DNA from: Arion vulgaris | Lineage: Eukaryota > Mollusca > Gastropoda > Stylommatophora > Arionidae | DNA length: 64,000 bases | Assembly (NCBI GenBank): GCA_020796225.1 | Contig: CM036767.1 | Location: forward strand, 11,823,427-11,887,426 | Reading direction: 5' to 3' | In this document: positions 9,226 to 19,649 of the stretch, in pieces | Numbering within the stretch: the first letter of the stretch is position 1 | Layout of the letters: each line of letters opens with the position of its first letter | Position numbers and translations under genes: made by a program | The notes under the pieces: generated by a model | What the model was told of the DNA's origin: nothing | Seen by the model: only the letters and a program-made list of their open reading frames with translations | The model's database searches: none

Positions 9226-9478
9226 CATCATGCACAGAATACATTGAAAGACATACAAATACAGTGGTTTCAACATAATGGAATCCAACCAACCACCAAT
9301 AACAGCATTCAATATAAAAGAGATACTAGAGCCAAGGGAAGACCAAGAAAAAGATGGATAAACAATATCAAAACCCCACTAAATAAACACGGATATAACA
9401 CAAGGGCGGCTCATCTGACCCTTGAACTCAAATTAAAGCTCCCACTTTTACGCTTAATGGCAAGAGTGGACAACTAAT
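9226..9478 (+). mobile_element. LINE-D 3' fragment
   Basis: Frames read IQWFQHNGIQPTTNNSIQY and AKGRPRKRWINNIKTPLNKH. The matching copy at 35290-35715 gives MQWFGHLIRMKYNQPPITAY, so this one carries a deletion. Confidence 0.75.
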
Positions 9479-9656
9479 TCCATCATCTACCTCGGGTCAG
9501 ACAATAGACACTAGAAGGAGTGGTTTGATATGTAACTGAACTGAAATTGGAGTTTATATCTATTGGAGGTAAATGAGTATACATATCCTTGATCAAGACT
9601 GCATGAAATATTGATGCCTGCAGCAACCGGAGTTTGTATCTGTTGGAGGTATATGA
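9479..9656. repeat. tandem units interrupted by a LINE
   Basis: GGAGTTTATATCTATTGGAGGTA...TGCCTGCAGC is a unit of about 90 bp. A second unit starts at 9632 and is cut at 9656, and it resumes at 10558-10630 with CATGAAATATTGATGCCTGC. This is the target of the next element. Confidence 0.65.
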
Positions 9657-10557
9657 AGGCGTGCGACAAGGATGTGTTATGTCAGCCCTATTATTCAACA
9701 CTGTCATAGATTGGGGATGCGTAAACAACGGAAGATAAGACAGAGGTATTAGATGGACGCTCACATCTACTCTGGAAAACCTAGATTTTGCAGATGACAT
9801 CGCACTCCTATCTCATACACATAGAGATATCCAGGAAAAGACCTGCTGCCTTAACCAATATAGTGAGATGGTTGGGCTGAAAATAAATCAGAAGAAAACT
9901 GAAGTAATGACTCTGAACATAGCAACCCCAGCACCAGTCAAACTAGAAGGTAAAACCTCCGAGATACAACCGCTTCACATACCTTGGAAGTGTTATTAGC
10001 AATGAAGGAGGCGCTGGATCTGACATAAAAAACAGACTGAGTAAGGCACGAAGTGCATTCATGACCCATTCAGACCGCCTGAAATCTGCCCAATACAGCA
10101 TCAGAACTAAGACTAGTATCTATAACAGCTATGTGCTGTCAACATTGCTGTACGGATCGGAATGCTGGAGAATGACAGAACAGGATATGTCCACTTGTTC
10201 TTGCGAAAAATCTTACGCGTGTACTGGCCGACTACTATCTCGAATCAAGAATTGCTTGCACGATGCCAACAAGAGAATATGGGCACTATCATCCGAAGAC
10301 GACGCTGGAGATGGATTGGGCATGTGATGCACATGGAGACTGGCTCCGACACGAAAACTGCACTGAGATGGACTCCAGAGGGTAGGCGAAAGCGTGGAAG
10401 ACCCAAGACGACCTGGAGGAGAATGATAGAGCAAGAGCTGAAGGAAATGAATCATAGCTGGAACACAATACAGAGGAAGGCCATGAACAGGGAAGAATGG
10501 TGTACGTTTGTTGTACCCTAACGCCAAGGGCGTAATAGGCTAAAGAGAGAGAAGAGA
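9657..10557 (+). mobile_element. 5'-truncated LINE-K with target-site duplication
   Basis: It opens inside the RT domain with EGVRQGCVMSALLFNTVIDW (motif 4), then NLDFADDIALLSH with the catalytic DD, INQKKTEVM, TYLGSVISNEGG, and a C-terminal LLYGSECWRMTE, ISNQELLARCQQENM, RRRWRWIGHVM, GRRKRGRPKTTWRR. It ends in AAAGAGAGAGAAGAG. Frames change around 9975 and 10160-10330. The 12-bp direct repeats GGAGGTATATGA (9645-9656) and GGAGGTAAATGA (10558-10569) flank it (11/12 identical). RT copies LINE RNA into DNA at the insertion site. This copy lacks EN and the first half of RT, so it is dead. Confidence 0.9.
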
Positions 10558-10675
10558 GGAGGTAAATGAGTATACATATACTTGATGAAGACTGCATGAA
10601 ATATTGATGCCTGCAGCGACCTGAATGAGATTCGTGTGGTCTAGATCCCTGATATAATCTGGACATTCATGTTTT

Positions 10676-10868
10676 CTGTCCCAATTGTATCATTTACCAT
10701 AAGAAGTTTTATGTCCCGATTGTATCATTTACCATAAGAAGTTTTCTGTCCCAATTGTATCATATTCCATAAGAAGGTTTCTGTCCCGATTGTATCTTTT
10801 CCCGATTGTATCTTTTACCATTTGGTTTTCTGTTCCGATTGTATCATTTACCATAAGAAGGTTTTCTG
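10676..10868. repeat. ~34-bp minisatellite
   Basis: Five to six units of TGTCCCAATTGTATCATTTA plus CCATAAGAAGTTTTC. One unit has a short internal duplication near 10797. Confidence 0.8.
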
Positions 10869-11029
10869 CTGTTTTTGGGATGCAATTGTTTGTACAAGGG
10901 ACCAGACCTAACACTAGTAAAATGTTGCTTACATCCCTACCTTGTGTGTGTGTTGGGTGGGGCGCGGAGAGAAGAAGAGAAACTTGTAAATAAATAAACA
11001 GACTTTGATCAAGTATAACTGTGCTGCCA

Positions 11030-11280
11030 CTCTTCCCTGGCCACTCTTTCCAGGCCACTCTTTCCAGGCCTCTCCCCCTGGCCACTTCTTCCCCTGGCCA
11101 CTCTTCCCGGCCACTTTTCCCAGGCACTCCTCCCCTAACCACTCTTATCAGACCTCTCCTCCCAGGCAACCCTTCCCAGACCTCTCCTCCCATGCCTCCC
11201 CTCCCAGGCGTTTCTCCCTGCCACTCTTACCATGCCTCTCCTTCCCGGCCACTTTTCGAAGAAAACTCCCCCCAGGCCAC
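11030..11280. repeat. C/T-rich minisatellite
   Basis: Repeated CCAGGCCACTCTTTCC / CCTCTCCTCCCAGGC units of variable spacing. The Pro/His/Ser-rich frames on plus and Gly/Arg-rich frames on minus are artefacts. Confidence 0.75.
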
Positions 11281-11624
11281 TTAAATGACGTTTCACAGAA
11301 TTCCAGAGATAATCTGGAGATAAACAGTTTAGGCCAGCTTCCATGAAAAGAATACTCGAACAACATTAACACAATCTCACAGGGACTCCCTGTTATTGTT
11401 CTGCATGAGAGACATTTTTTAATTTGAAATATGGAAACACTTGTCCCATGAGACCTACCATCTCATTATTGTATTATGTATATTTGCATTAGCTTGCCAC
11501 AGCAGAAAGTTGCAATCAGTATCGCTTTTTATTTCTATGATTTCATTCAATCAAATGTGCTTCTAATATGTGATTCTCTCTGAATTCCAGTCTAAACGTG
11601 TTTCACTGACTTTTTTGTGTGTAG
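11281..11624. other. spacer
   Basis: No repeat family or coding signal recognised. Confidence 0.5.
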
Positions 11625-11925
11625 ACATGTTCCACACACTTCGTATGACAATGTCCCACACACTTCATATGACAATGCCCCCTACTTCATATGCCACTGC
11701 CCACGCCCCCTACTTCATATGACAATGAGGCCCCCCCCCACCTACTTGGCATGACAGTGCCCCACACACTTCGTATATCAATGTCCCCCACACTTCATAT
11801 AGCAATTCCCCTACACTTCATATGACAATTTTCCAGAACCTTGATATGACAATATTCCCCCACATTTCATGTAACCATGTCTCCCACACTCTTCATACAG
11901 CCATGTCTCCCACACACTTCATCCA
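11625..11925. repeat. ~24-bp degenerate minisatellite
   Basis: Units of the type CCCACACACTTCATATGACAATG, about eleven, degrading rightward. A C9 run is at about 11733. Confidence 0.75.
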
Positions 11926-12287
11926 TTATAATTGTCACTTGGCTCATGTCCTGGGTCCTGATTTGTTACATCTCTTATTACCTTACCACCCGGCACCATT
12001 TCTGTACAGGCAGCCACATTTTGATTTGAAACAAGTTCACTAACTCTCACCCAAGCGCTCAATGAAAATGTTACTCTGCATATTTTTGTTGTTTATACAT
12101 GAAGACATTAATTCTCTTCATTGAGAAATTTCATCTGCTAGCTACCCATTTGATTTTACGCACAATTCTATATATCTCTATATATAAATATAAGTCTGTG
12201 TTGGACATAAACATAGATCAAATATGTTTCTTATGATTGAACGTTGATACAATATGTATACATCACATGTGAAGATTATTGCACAGA
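11926..12287. other. spacer
   Basis: Nothing beyond a short (TATA)n stretch near 12170-12190. Confidence 0.5.
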
Positions 12288-12424
12288 ACATGAACTCCAA
12301 CAACAGTCCTAGGGGTCTCTGGGAAAAAATGTGCATGTGAACAGAATGAAACAGCCCAGATTTGAACCCCCAACCTTTGGTGGAATGCGCTGCACAAAGG
12401 CTTAGCCACAGATATCCCCTGGTG
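12288..12424 (-). mobile_element. SINE-A, head and 5' body only
   Basis: The minus strand reads GATATCTGTGGCTAAGCC (A box), GGTTGGGGGTTCAAATC (B box) and TTCTGTTCACATGCACA, then GACCCCTAGGACTGTTGTTG. The 3' half is absent. Confidence 0.75.
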
Positions 12425-12555
12425 TATGTCATCCAGATATCAGATAGGAAAACTTCATTGTAACACGTGTATGTCTAGCTGACACACAAACAGTATATAA
12501 AAACCGTTGTTTAGAAAAGATCACCAAGCAATCCCTACATTCAGTATTGAGCTTA

Positions 12556-12683
12556 ACTCTTAGTGGACCAGGCAAAGTCACATTTTACAAGGGCTTCACG
12601 TTTGATAACAAACGCCACAGCGTGGTGGAATGTAAAACTGCGTCCACTTCAAACCCATTAGCGTGGCTTGGTCCACTAAGAGT
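12556..12683. mobile_element. MITE-1, second copy
   Basis: The perfect inverted ends ACTCTTAGTGGACCA and TGGTCCACTAAGAGT enclose 128 bp, with TA on both sides (12554-12555, 12684-12685). The interior shares TTTTACAAG and AAACGCCAC-like blocks with the 2534 copy but is otherwise diverged. No protein is encoded. Confidence 0.8.
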
Positions 12684-12857
12684 TAGTAAACAGATTTCTA
12701 GAACTAAGCTATGTCTGAAATGTCCATCAGAAATATTGCTCCATTGCCATCATAGTTTCCTTACATTTCTGTTCATAATTGTTCATGCATTTATAACGCT
12801 GATGTGTTACCCGAGCTCGGAAGGAGCACTGAATAATAGCACTGTGACTTTCAGGGC

Positions 12858-13385
12858 ATGGCGTAAGAGGTGACTGAGCCTAGGGAAGCTATCCTAGTAA
12901 ATTCTTCTTCGAATGCTCCATATCGACCACTTGTCAACCACTCTGTGTGATTTGTATGTGATCTGAGCCTAAGAATGATTGATGTTGGGCCAGTTATGCA
13001 CTGCAAGTAGCCAGCACATCCGATTTCTGCGCTACTTTTATTTACTAGGGTAGCATCCCTAGGGCCTACATCAGTCGCCTTTTACGACATGCATTGTTGG
13101 TTGCAGTGGTACTATTCTTTGCTTCCTATGGCCCCGGCACCACCCAGGGACCCTAGTAAATAAAGAGTGTTGCATAAATCAGATTATTCTGGCCTACTTA
13201 TAGGCTCGTAACTGGCACAGCGCACAATCGCCCTTAGGCTCGGAGAAGCTACCCAAGTAAATAAAAGGGTGTCACAGAAATAGGATGTGCTGGTCTACTT
13301 GTAAGCTCATAACTGACACAACATACAATCACTCTTAGACTTGGATCACATACAAATCACAAAGAGTGGTTAAAAAATCATCGAT
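12858..13385. mobile_element. cluster of four SINE-X pieces, both orientations
   Basis: A plus-strand 5' piece (GCGTAAGAGGTGACTGA, 12858-12900) is followed by a nearly complete minus copy (12901-13148, TTCTTCTTCGAATGCTCCAT to CCCCGGCACCACCC). Then come two plus-strand pieces (13150-13245 and 13246-13385), the last with the family 3' end CGATATGGAGTATTC and AAGAAGAAG. The minus and plus copies meet head-to-head. Confidence 0.75.
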
Positions 13386-13547
13386 ATGGAGTATTCAAAT
13401 AAGAAGAAGCATTTATAATGTGTATTATAAGATCCGATTTCTACAGCCAGTCATTATTTTTTATGAGACAATATCTATTTATTATAATGTACTAGTTCTT
13501 TGTTTGATGTGTAGTTTGTGTGTACACTCTGTCTTTATCTGCTACCA

Positions 13548-13778
13548 ATGTTTGTCACAGACTAGGTCGAAGGTCGTGGGTTCGAATCCGGACCGCTCCG
13601 TTCTGTTCACAAGTGCAGTTTTTTCAGAGACCCTAGGATTGTTGCTGGAGCTACGGAGTTTGTGCTTTGTGAAGTACTTTCGGCAAGTGTCGTGCAATTT
13701 CTGGGAGAGGGCCGAGCATATGGGGTCAAACCCAGTGCAATGAAGTCAATGCTTCGCTTTAAAACCCTTTAGGGTTGA
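13548..13778 (+). mobile_element. SINE-A
   Basis: The B box GGTCGTGGGTTCGAATCC is intact at about 13568-13586 but the A-box side is degenerate. The body runs through CTGTTCACAAGTGCAG, CTAGGATTGTTGCTGGAGC and GTGCAATGAAGTCAATG and ends with GCTTTAAAACCCTTT. Confidence 0.85.
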
Positions 13779-13814
13779 TATAAGGGAAGACTGCAATTCA
13801 AACTATGTAGCATC

Positions 13815-14090
13815 AGTGTAACATCATGTCCTGGAAGATGAAATATTTAGGCCGCATTAAACTCCACTGCGGTTTGGAGAGAAAGGTAATGGAAGGCATG
13901 GTTCCTGGAAAATGAGGTAGGGAATGACCAAGACAAAGGTGGCAGCGTGACATCAAAGAAACCTCAAACATGATGCTAGAAGAGGCAGGAGAACTTGCAA
14001 GAGACTGAGAGATTTTCAGGCTGACTGTGATGATTGTGACGTTACGCAAGGGACCTGCTAGTACTTGAGCAAAGGTGAAATATAAAAACA
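13815..14090 (+). mobile_element. LINE 3' fragment
   Basis: The plus strand reads SWKMKYLGRIK, LERKVMEGMVPG, ...DIKETSNMMLEEAGELARD and a few stops. It is the same kind of C-terminus as the 6545 element and may be the same family. Confidence 0.7.
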
Positions 14091-14094
14091 AAGT

Positions 14095-14180
14095 CAAATA
14101 GTTTTACAAAGTACAAAAACAAGATGTAGTGACGTTTTTGCCAAAAGGACTTTATCAAGCAACGGTTACAGAACATATGA
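14095..14180 (-). mobile_element. fragment of hammerhead-like inverted element (family P)
   Basis: The minus strand reads GCTTGATAAAGTCC, then TTTTGGC, AAAAACGTCACTAC and TTTGTACTTTGTAAAAC. This matches the ends of the element at 36641-37069 and the piece at 55090. A further matching piece in the opposite sense lies at about 14565-14600 (CTTGTTTTTATACTTTGTAA). Confidence 0.5.
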
Positions 14181-14324
14181 CAAAATTGAGACTGTTTTTA
14201 TACACTGGACATCACAGACACAGTCAGATGATAAATTCCCCCATCCATCCTAAAATGAAAATCGAATTAAGACAGTTAAGAATTTATTGTTTGTGTGATT
14301 TCTAGTATATCTTCAAATAACTTA

Positions 14325-14525
14325 TATCCTGAGCAGAACTTTGCCACCCTAACAGTCCTTTAGAATTTCATAGGCCAGATGCCCCACCTCTGCTACCATC
14401 ATGCTCTAACCATCAATTACACTCTGAATCAACTTTCTCCTTGATCTTCTCTTTGCCAAGATGCCTCCTTCCATAATGGACTTATCCAGTGATCTAGTGC
14501 ATAAAAGTCACAATTCCGTCATTTG
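14325..14525 (-). mobile_element. LINE-B 3' fragment
   Basis: Minus strand: GAAGGAGGCATCTTGGCAAA, then AGAAGATCAAGGAGAAAG, GGACTGTTAGGGTGGCAAAG and TTCTGCTCAGGATA, matching the 4075 and 35800 copies. It lies between the two ends of family P. Confidence 0.7.
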
Positions 14526-14661
14526 TTCCACATCCATTGCTTGATAAATCTCTGTTGGTTGGAACATCATTGTATCTTGTTTTTATACTTTGTAAACCTA
14601 CTTTACTTTTTTTTTAAATGTTTTGTACAACAGAGTGTTAAATACAATCATATTGTTGACC

Positions 14662-14927
14662 GTTTGAGATATGTTAGAAAGTGATCTGCTGGAAGTTAAG
14701 TTTGAGATATGTTAGAAAGTGATCTGCTGGAAGTTTAGTTTGAGATATGTTAGAAAGTGATCTGCTGGAAGTTAAGTTTGAGATATGTTAGAAAGTGGTC
14801 TGCTGGAAGTTTAGTTTGAGATATGTTAGAAAGTGATCTGCTGGAAGTTTAGTTTGAGATATGTTAGAAAGTAATCTGCTGGAAGTTAAGTTTGAGATAT
14901 GTTAGAAAGTGATCTGCTAGAAGTTAA
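14662..14927. repeat. 38-bp tandem array, left part
   Basis: Seven copies of TTTGAGATATGTTAGAAAGT plus GATCTGCTGGAAGTTAAG. Copies differ by single substitutions (TTTAG for TTAAG, GTAATC for GTGATC). Confidence 0.95.
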
Positions 14928-15777
14928 CCCAACGGGACTGCAGAGCCGATATATCGGTTCAGAGTAATGTTCATGATGTCGCAGAACCGATATATCGGCT
15001 TTTGGATGTCTGTTCACGGAAACGAATGTATCTTCAGAACCCTTTACTGAAGTTAAAAAAATCTTCAGAAACGGAAAGTACATATATGTAGGTACATTAC
15101 TATCTCCATTTAACAAAGATTTGAAAGAGGGAAAGCAATGTATTATTGTGTTCAAGTCGAGACTTTTTTTTAAACGTTAATGATTCCGACGATGTTTACA
15201 GTGTAATCTTGAGTACTGTTAGATCAAATTATAACTTGTGATAGTAATGAAGAAGATTTAATTGATGGTAATAATGACATTTGATTGTTTATGAAATGCA
15301 GTTTCGATAGTTGTAAGTCTAATGTAATAATTGCATCTAAAGAATGGGCTTCCACATTCCATTTATTGACATGTCCGCACTAAAAGTTAATATTATAAAA
15401 ACTACTGCACCTAGTTAGATGAAACTTATAGAATATGTTCCACATGGATTTATCTTCATTTAACTACTACTTCTAGAAACATCTATGAATACTAAGATGT
15501 AATACAAACCGGAGAATAAAAATATTTTTATGCTTTTTCGTTTTTCAAAATAGTCATGCTACAATAATCTAATTTTCTCAAACGTATATCACCTGATGTA
15601 AAATATTATTACATTAATGTATTCCACATCCAATTAGCTACAATTTAATATATAACATGTCATACTTTAGAGAAACAGTACAAGAGTTATAAAGGATTAA
15701 ACTAATTGACATTGAATGTTAAATTTGAACCGCATAATAAATGCGTCCAGAGGTCAAAATAATACAGGGCGAAAGGG
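14928..15777. mobile_element. TTAA-flanked element of 850 bp inside the 38-bp array
   Basis: It starts CCCAACGGGACTGCAGAGCC and ends ACAGGGCGAAAGGG. TTAA lies on both sides (14924-14927, 15778-15781). The TTAA belongs to the array unit (AAGTTAAGTTTGAG), so the array resumes in register on the right. Near the left end are two inverted copies of AGCCGATATATCGGTTC. The right end shares CCCTTTCGC with MITE-2. No transposase frame is visible, so it is a non-autonomous or decayed piggyBac-like element. Confidence 0.8.
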
Positions 15778-16168
15778 TTAAGTTTGAGATATGTTAGAAA
15801 GTGATCTGCTGGAAGTTAAGTTTGAGATATGTTAGAAAGTGATCTGCTGGAAGTTAAGTTTTAGATATGTTAGAAAGTGATCTGCTGGAAGTTAAGTTTG
15901 AGATATGTTAGAAAGTGATCTGCTAGAAGTTAAGTTTGAGATATGTTAGAAAGTGATCTGCTGGAAGTTTAGTTTGAGATATGTTAGAAAGTAATCTGCT
16001 GGAAGTTAAGTTTGAGATATGTTAGAAAGTAATCTGCTGGAAGTTAAGTTTGAGATATGTTAGAAAGTGATCTGCTGGAAGTTTAGCTTGAGATATGTTA
16101 GAAAGTGATCTGCTGGAAGTTAAGTTTGAGATATGTTAGAAAGTGATCTGCTGGAAGTTTAGCTTGAG
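15778..16168. repeat. 38-bp tandem array, right part
   Basis: About ten further units of the same repeat. The last two carry TTTAGCTTGAG. Confidence 0.95.
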
Positions 16169-16222
16169 GAATAGATGTCTAGAGGCGGAAACTTTTCTTC
16201 TTCTATGCTTGGGCTGACTTCT

Positions 16223-16348
16223 ATCTGATCTATGTGTGTGTTTGTGTGAATGCAGTCCTGCAATATCTGATCTATGTGTGTGTTTGTGTGAATGAAGTCT
16301 TGCAATATCTGATCTATGTGTGTGTTTGTGTGAATGCAGTCTTGCAAT
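16223..16348. repeat. 42-bp repeat, three copies
   Basis: ATCTGATCTATGTGTGTGTT plus TGTGTGAATGCAGTCTTGCA, three times, starting at 16223, 16265 and 16307. The minus frames HTNTHIDQILQD are translations of it. Confidence 0.9.
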
Positions 16349-16484
16349 ATGTAACATGCATGCATTGTAAGACTGATTGTCTTTTGTGGCTAATGTAATG
16401 TGTGAAAACTTGGTCTATCATTATGATGTAAATTTTTTGCGACTGAAGAAAATGTAGGATACATGATTGAATCCACAATATAAC

Positions 16485-16790
16485 TGAGGAGACCATAGAC
16501 AACATGAATGATGAAATCACGTGACTGATGAGATCACATGAATCATGAGATCACATGACTGAAGAGACCATAGACAACATGAATGATAAGATCACATGAT
16601 TGATGAGATCATAGATAACATGACTGATAAGATCACATGATTGAAGAGACCTTAGATAACATGACTGATAAGATCACATGATTGAGATCATAGACACATG
16701 AATGATAGATCACATGAATATGAGTGAGATGGTCATAACAAGATCATAGACATGAATGATGAACTATGACTGAAGAGATTGTTAAGAGAT
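16485..16790. repeat. irregular repeat, ~60-bp unit
   Basis: GATCACATGATTGAAGAGAC and CATAGACAACATGAATGAT blocks recur about six times with deletions, degrading rightward. Confidence 0.75.
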
Positions 16791-17228
16791 TACCAAAATG
16801 TCCTGATCTGCTAGTTTCCTATGACAAGTAAATATCTTAATCAAATCCAGTGTCCACTTGTCATCATATTTTGTGTACCTTCTGATTGTTATTCAAGTAC
16901 CGGTCATGTCTCCTCACAGTTTCTTGCTCCTAGTGTTGCTTATCAATTCTGTTTGTCACTTGTATCCCAATGCCATGATGTTAAAACCGTCCATGAACTT
17001 CTCTATCTCATTTGTCTATCAGTTTTTACTATTGTCACTAATATATTTTCTAAAGCTTCCTACTTTCAATGCTTACCACCACTCAACAACAATTTGTCAT
17101 ATGTTTTATATTTGAATGTTTGCTTGTTTCAGGTAATCCATATTATTATTGTTCATCTTTGTATTCTTATGTACAACTTACATAATTCTTGTTGATTGTG
17201 ACCAAGTTAATACTAAATGTTAGTTATT
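16791..17228. other. T-rich stretch, probable LINE-H 3' UTR
   Basis: A 124-codon plus frame (16821-17195) is hydrophobic and has no family resemblance, so I do not call it a gene. The position directly 3' of the minus LINE-H coding end, and a similar T-rich stretch beside the other copy at 54455-54600, suggest LINE 3' UTR. Confidence 0.4.
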
Positions 17229-17590
17229 TTATGTTTTGCGATCGATGTCATGGCACCTTGGGTATTCCCATACATGCTCTGTCCTCCGCTGCAGCAGCCA
17301 TCCCAAAGTCCATTTGCTCACTGTGCCCATGAGCAGAGAGATAAGTATACTCTCTCTCTCTACCACGAAGACGACACTGTCTGGCATGTCCAGACTTAAT
17401 TCTCGCACTCGTTCCAGTGTCTGAGACTCACCCACATCACATAAATCAGAGTGCCCCGCATTGATGATATAGAATCTTTCCTTCCTTCTGCCCGCTTGAA
17501 TCGGGATGTTGTTTTCAAGAAAGTCAGCACGCTCGCTACTCCTGCACTCAGCATGACCAGATGTGTACAGCCTAGTCATTATCTTGAGAT
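17229..17590 (-). mobile_element. LINE-H C-terminal fragment
   Basis: Minus frames read RADFLENNI, RVRELSLDMPDS, ERESILISLLMGTVSKWTLG and WLLQRRTEHVWEYPRC. This ending (GTVS-TLG-LL...EHVW-P) is typical of the pol C-terminus, after the RNase H region, of a non-LTR element family. A parallel copy is at 54600. Confidence 0.75.
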
Positions 17591-17669
17591 GTTATCTCCA
17601 GTGCTGTCCACCCATTCCACGCACATACTTTTAGATTCAATACTTTGAAACATATTCATTGAGTCTAAC

Positions 17670-17833
17670 CAATGGCATCTCGTGGTCATTTTTGTTGGTG
17701 GGGCCAGACATTTTCTTCCGAATAAATCATGGTTTTTGGTTGCTATATTTTAATTATAAAATAATAAATACACGTTATACATTATTTTTGGTGGGGCACG
17801 GCCCCACTGGCTCTTAATGACGAGCCGCCACTG
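17670..17833. mobile_element. MITE-3 (hAT-like), copy 1
   Basis: It ends GACGAGCCGCCACTG. The left end is decayed (CAATGGCATCTCGT). It is flanked by the perfect 8-bp repeat AGTCTAAC (17662-17669 and 17834-17841). 8-bp duplications with CAG-initial ends are the hAT signature. The copy at 56830 has both ends intact. Confidence 0.9.
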
Positions 17834-17864
17834 AGTCTAACTAAATGGTAGGCTTTATAATAAT

Positions 17865-17990
17865 AATAATAATTCTTCTTGTACTGTTATACGTTACATA
17901 GGGCCTGCAAGCAATTTCTCCATACCGCTCTATTCTGGGCAACTTGCTCAATGTCCTCCATGGAACTGATAGTGTAAGGCAAACTCGTAT
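17865..17990 (-). mobile_element. LINE-E 3' end fragment
   Basis: TGTTATACGTTACATAGGGC, CAAGCAATTTCTCCATACCG and CCTCCATGGAACTGA match the 28335 and 55675 copies. The minus strand reads SSMEDIEQVAQNRA. Confidence 0.75.
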
Positions 17991-18902
17991 CATTCATAAA
18001 GACTTTGGTGGGCAAGTTAGGATTGGCCGTATGTGAAAGCAAACACGAAAGAAAGTACTGGTCAGTGTAATACTTATCCTCTGCCTGAGACTTAGAAGAG
18101 AATCTTCAGTGAAAACTGTTACCTGCTTGAGACTGTTAGCATCTTTAAAGAAAGCACTGGTCAGTGTACTAGCAGAGGACCCTCTTTATGTTGACAATTC
18201 CATCATAGCTAGCTAGCACCCTAATGGATTATAAACTTTATTGTTATTATTGAAACCAAGTTGACACACACACCACCATCACCACCACTTAACATCTACC
18301 TCATCTCACACCCTCAGTGAGAACCTTGTTTTATTCTGCAGCCACCTATTCATCTACATCATCATCATCATGTGTCACACACATTGACATTTAATTCCAG
18401 TTCCCAAATTAAATTTAACTCACACAAGCATTCCAGTACATCGGATAGCCATTTTTTCATTTCTGTCTTCCTACATCTTCTTTCACCATCAAATTGTTCC
18501 CTTATTGTCCCAAATTTTCCAGACTCTACCTATGTTTCATTAATTAAATCTTGCTTTTTATTTTAGCTAGTCTTAATGTATATTATTGTTTTCCTGTTTT
18601 ATATTTTGTCATTTTATTTCTAAGCTGTCCATGGTGTATGTAGCATTCTCCTCAGGAACTTCATTTCTGTTGCTGCATTTAATCTTTAAATTTGTTTATT
18701 CAAATGCATATTTTTTGTGTGTAAATATTTTGTTGTCATCTAATTGAAATTTATTGACCAGTTCTTGAATGAAAACAAAAAAAATTCTATATCAATAACA
18801 AATAAAATAATGAAGAAAAAAGATATGAAAATAATGTTGTCATTGAGATGTTTGTGTCCTGTTATATGTACAACATATATTGTGTTCATTTTAGAAGATT
18901 CA
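17991..18902. other. spacer
   Basis: Contains a near-duplicate AAAGAAAGTACTGGTCAGTGTA / AAGAAAGCACTGGTCAGTGTA at 18048 and 18155 (shown for comparison), a CACCACCATCACCACC patch at 18275, and AT-rich sequence. No gene recognised. Confidence 0.5.
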
Positions 18903-19196
18903 ATGGTGGTAGGTTGCTTTTTATGTGGTGGTTGGGTGGTTGCTGTTTGTGTGGGTGTTGCTGTTTGTGGTGGTTGGGTGGTTGCTGTTTGTGTGGGGTG
19001 TTGCTATTTATGTGGTGGTTGGGTGGTTGCTGTTTGTGTGGGTGCTTATTTATGGGTGGTTGGGTGGTTGCTGCTTTGTTGTGGGGTGTTGCTGTTTATG
19101 TGGTGGTTGGGTGGTTGCTGTTTGTGTGGGGTGTTGCTATTTATGTGGTGGTTGGGTGGTTGCTGTTTGTGTGGGGTGTTGCTATTTATGTGGTGG
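18903..19196. repeat. ~44-bp G/T-rich minisatellite
   Basis: About seven units of GGTGGTTGGGTGGTTGCTGT plus TTGTGTGGGGTGTTGCTATT. It yields Gly/Val/Cys-rich frames in all three plus phases, which are artefacts. Confidence 0.9.
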
Positions 19197-19234
19197 TATT
19201 CAAGGGGTGAAAACACATAGAAAGTTTATCATCA

Positions 19235-19335
19235 ATATCAGAAAGAAGCAGTCATCATTTTTGGACATGTGACGGGGAAGGAGGTTTAAAACAGAAATTG
19301 TGGAGATCCATGATCGCCTACGCCAAAGCCAGAGA
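19235..19335 (+). mobile_element. LINE-F 3' fragment, internally deleted
   Basis: TTTTTGGACATGTGACGGGG and AGGAGGTTTAAAACA are joined directly to GTGGAGATCCATGATCGCCT. Both halves match the 38920 copy, which has about 100 bp more between them. Confidence 0.7.
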
Positions 19336-19344
19336 TGTGACCTG

Positions 19345-19592
19345 GTGATCTTTCTTCTTTCTTACGCTCTTTCGACCAATTTTAATCACTCTTTGTGATA
19401 TGTTTGATCTTTGTCAAGAACATGATACGTTGCAATTGGCTTAGTAGACCTAAATACATAGACTTCTACATGTTTAGGACACTTGCATCCGATTTCATCC
19501 AAACCTTCTTAGTCGCCTCTTACAACATGCGTGGCAGGTAACAGTGGTTCTATTCTTTATACCCCAAATTTGGGCCCCGTAACCACTCGGTG
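19345..19592 (-). mobile_element. diverged SINE-X-like element
   Basis: The minus strand begins CCGAGTGGTTACGGGGCC and contains AAAGAATAGAACCACTGTTA and TTGTAAGAGGCGACTAAGA, the conserved 5' block of SINE-X. The 3' half is only loosely alike. Related 5' pieces are at 24900 and 26222. Confidence 0.6.
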
Positions 19593-19649
19593 ATGATGAT
19601 GATAATTATCTTCTTCTTCTTTGCGTTCGGTTTCGTATGCTTGTCTAAA

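Noticed and set aside
16821..17195. 124-codon hydrophobic frame
   Set aside because: T-rich composition explains the hydrophobicity. The position beside a LINE-H end suggests 3' UTR.
18744..19272. Three overlapping 115-158 codon Gly/Val/Cys-rich frames
   Set aside because: Products of a ~44-bp minisatellite in all three phases.
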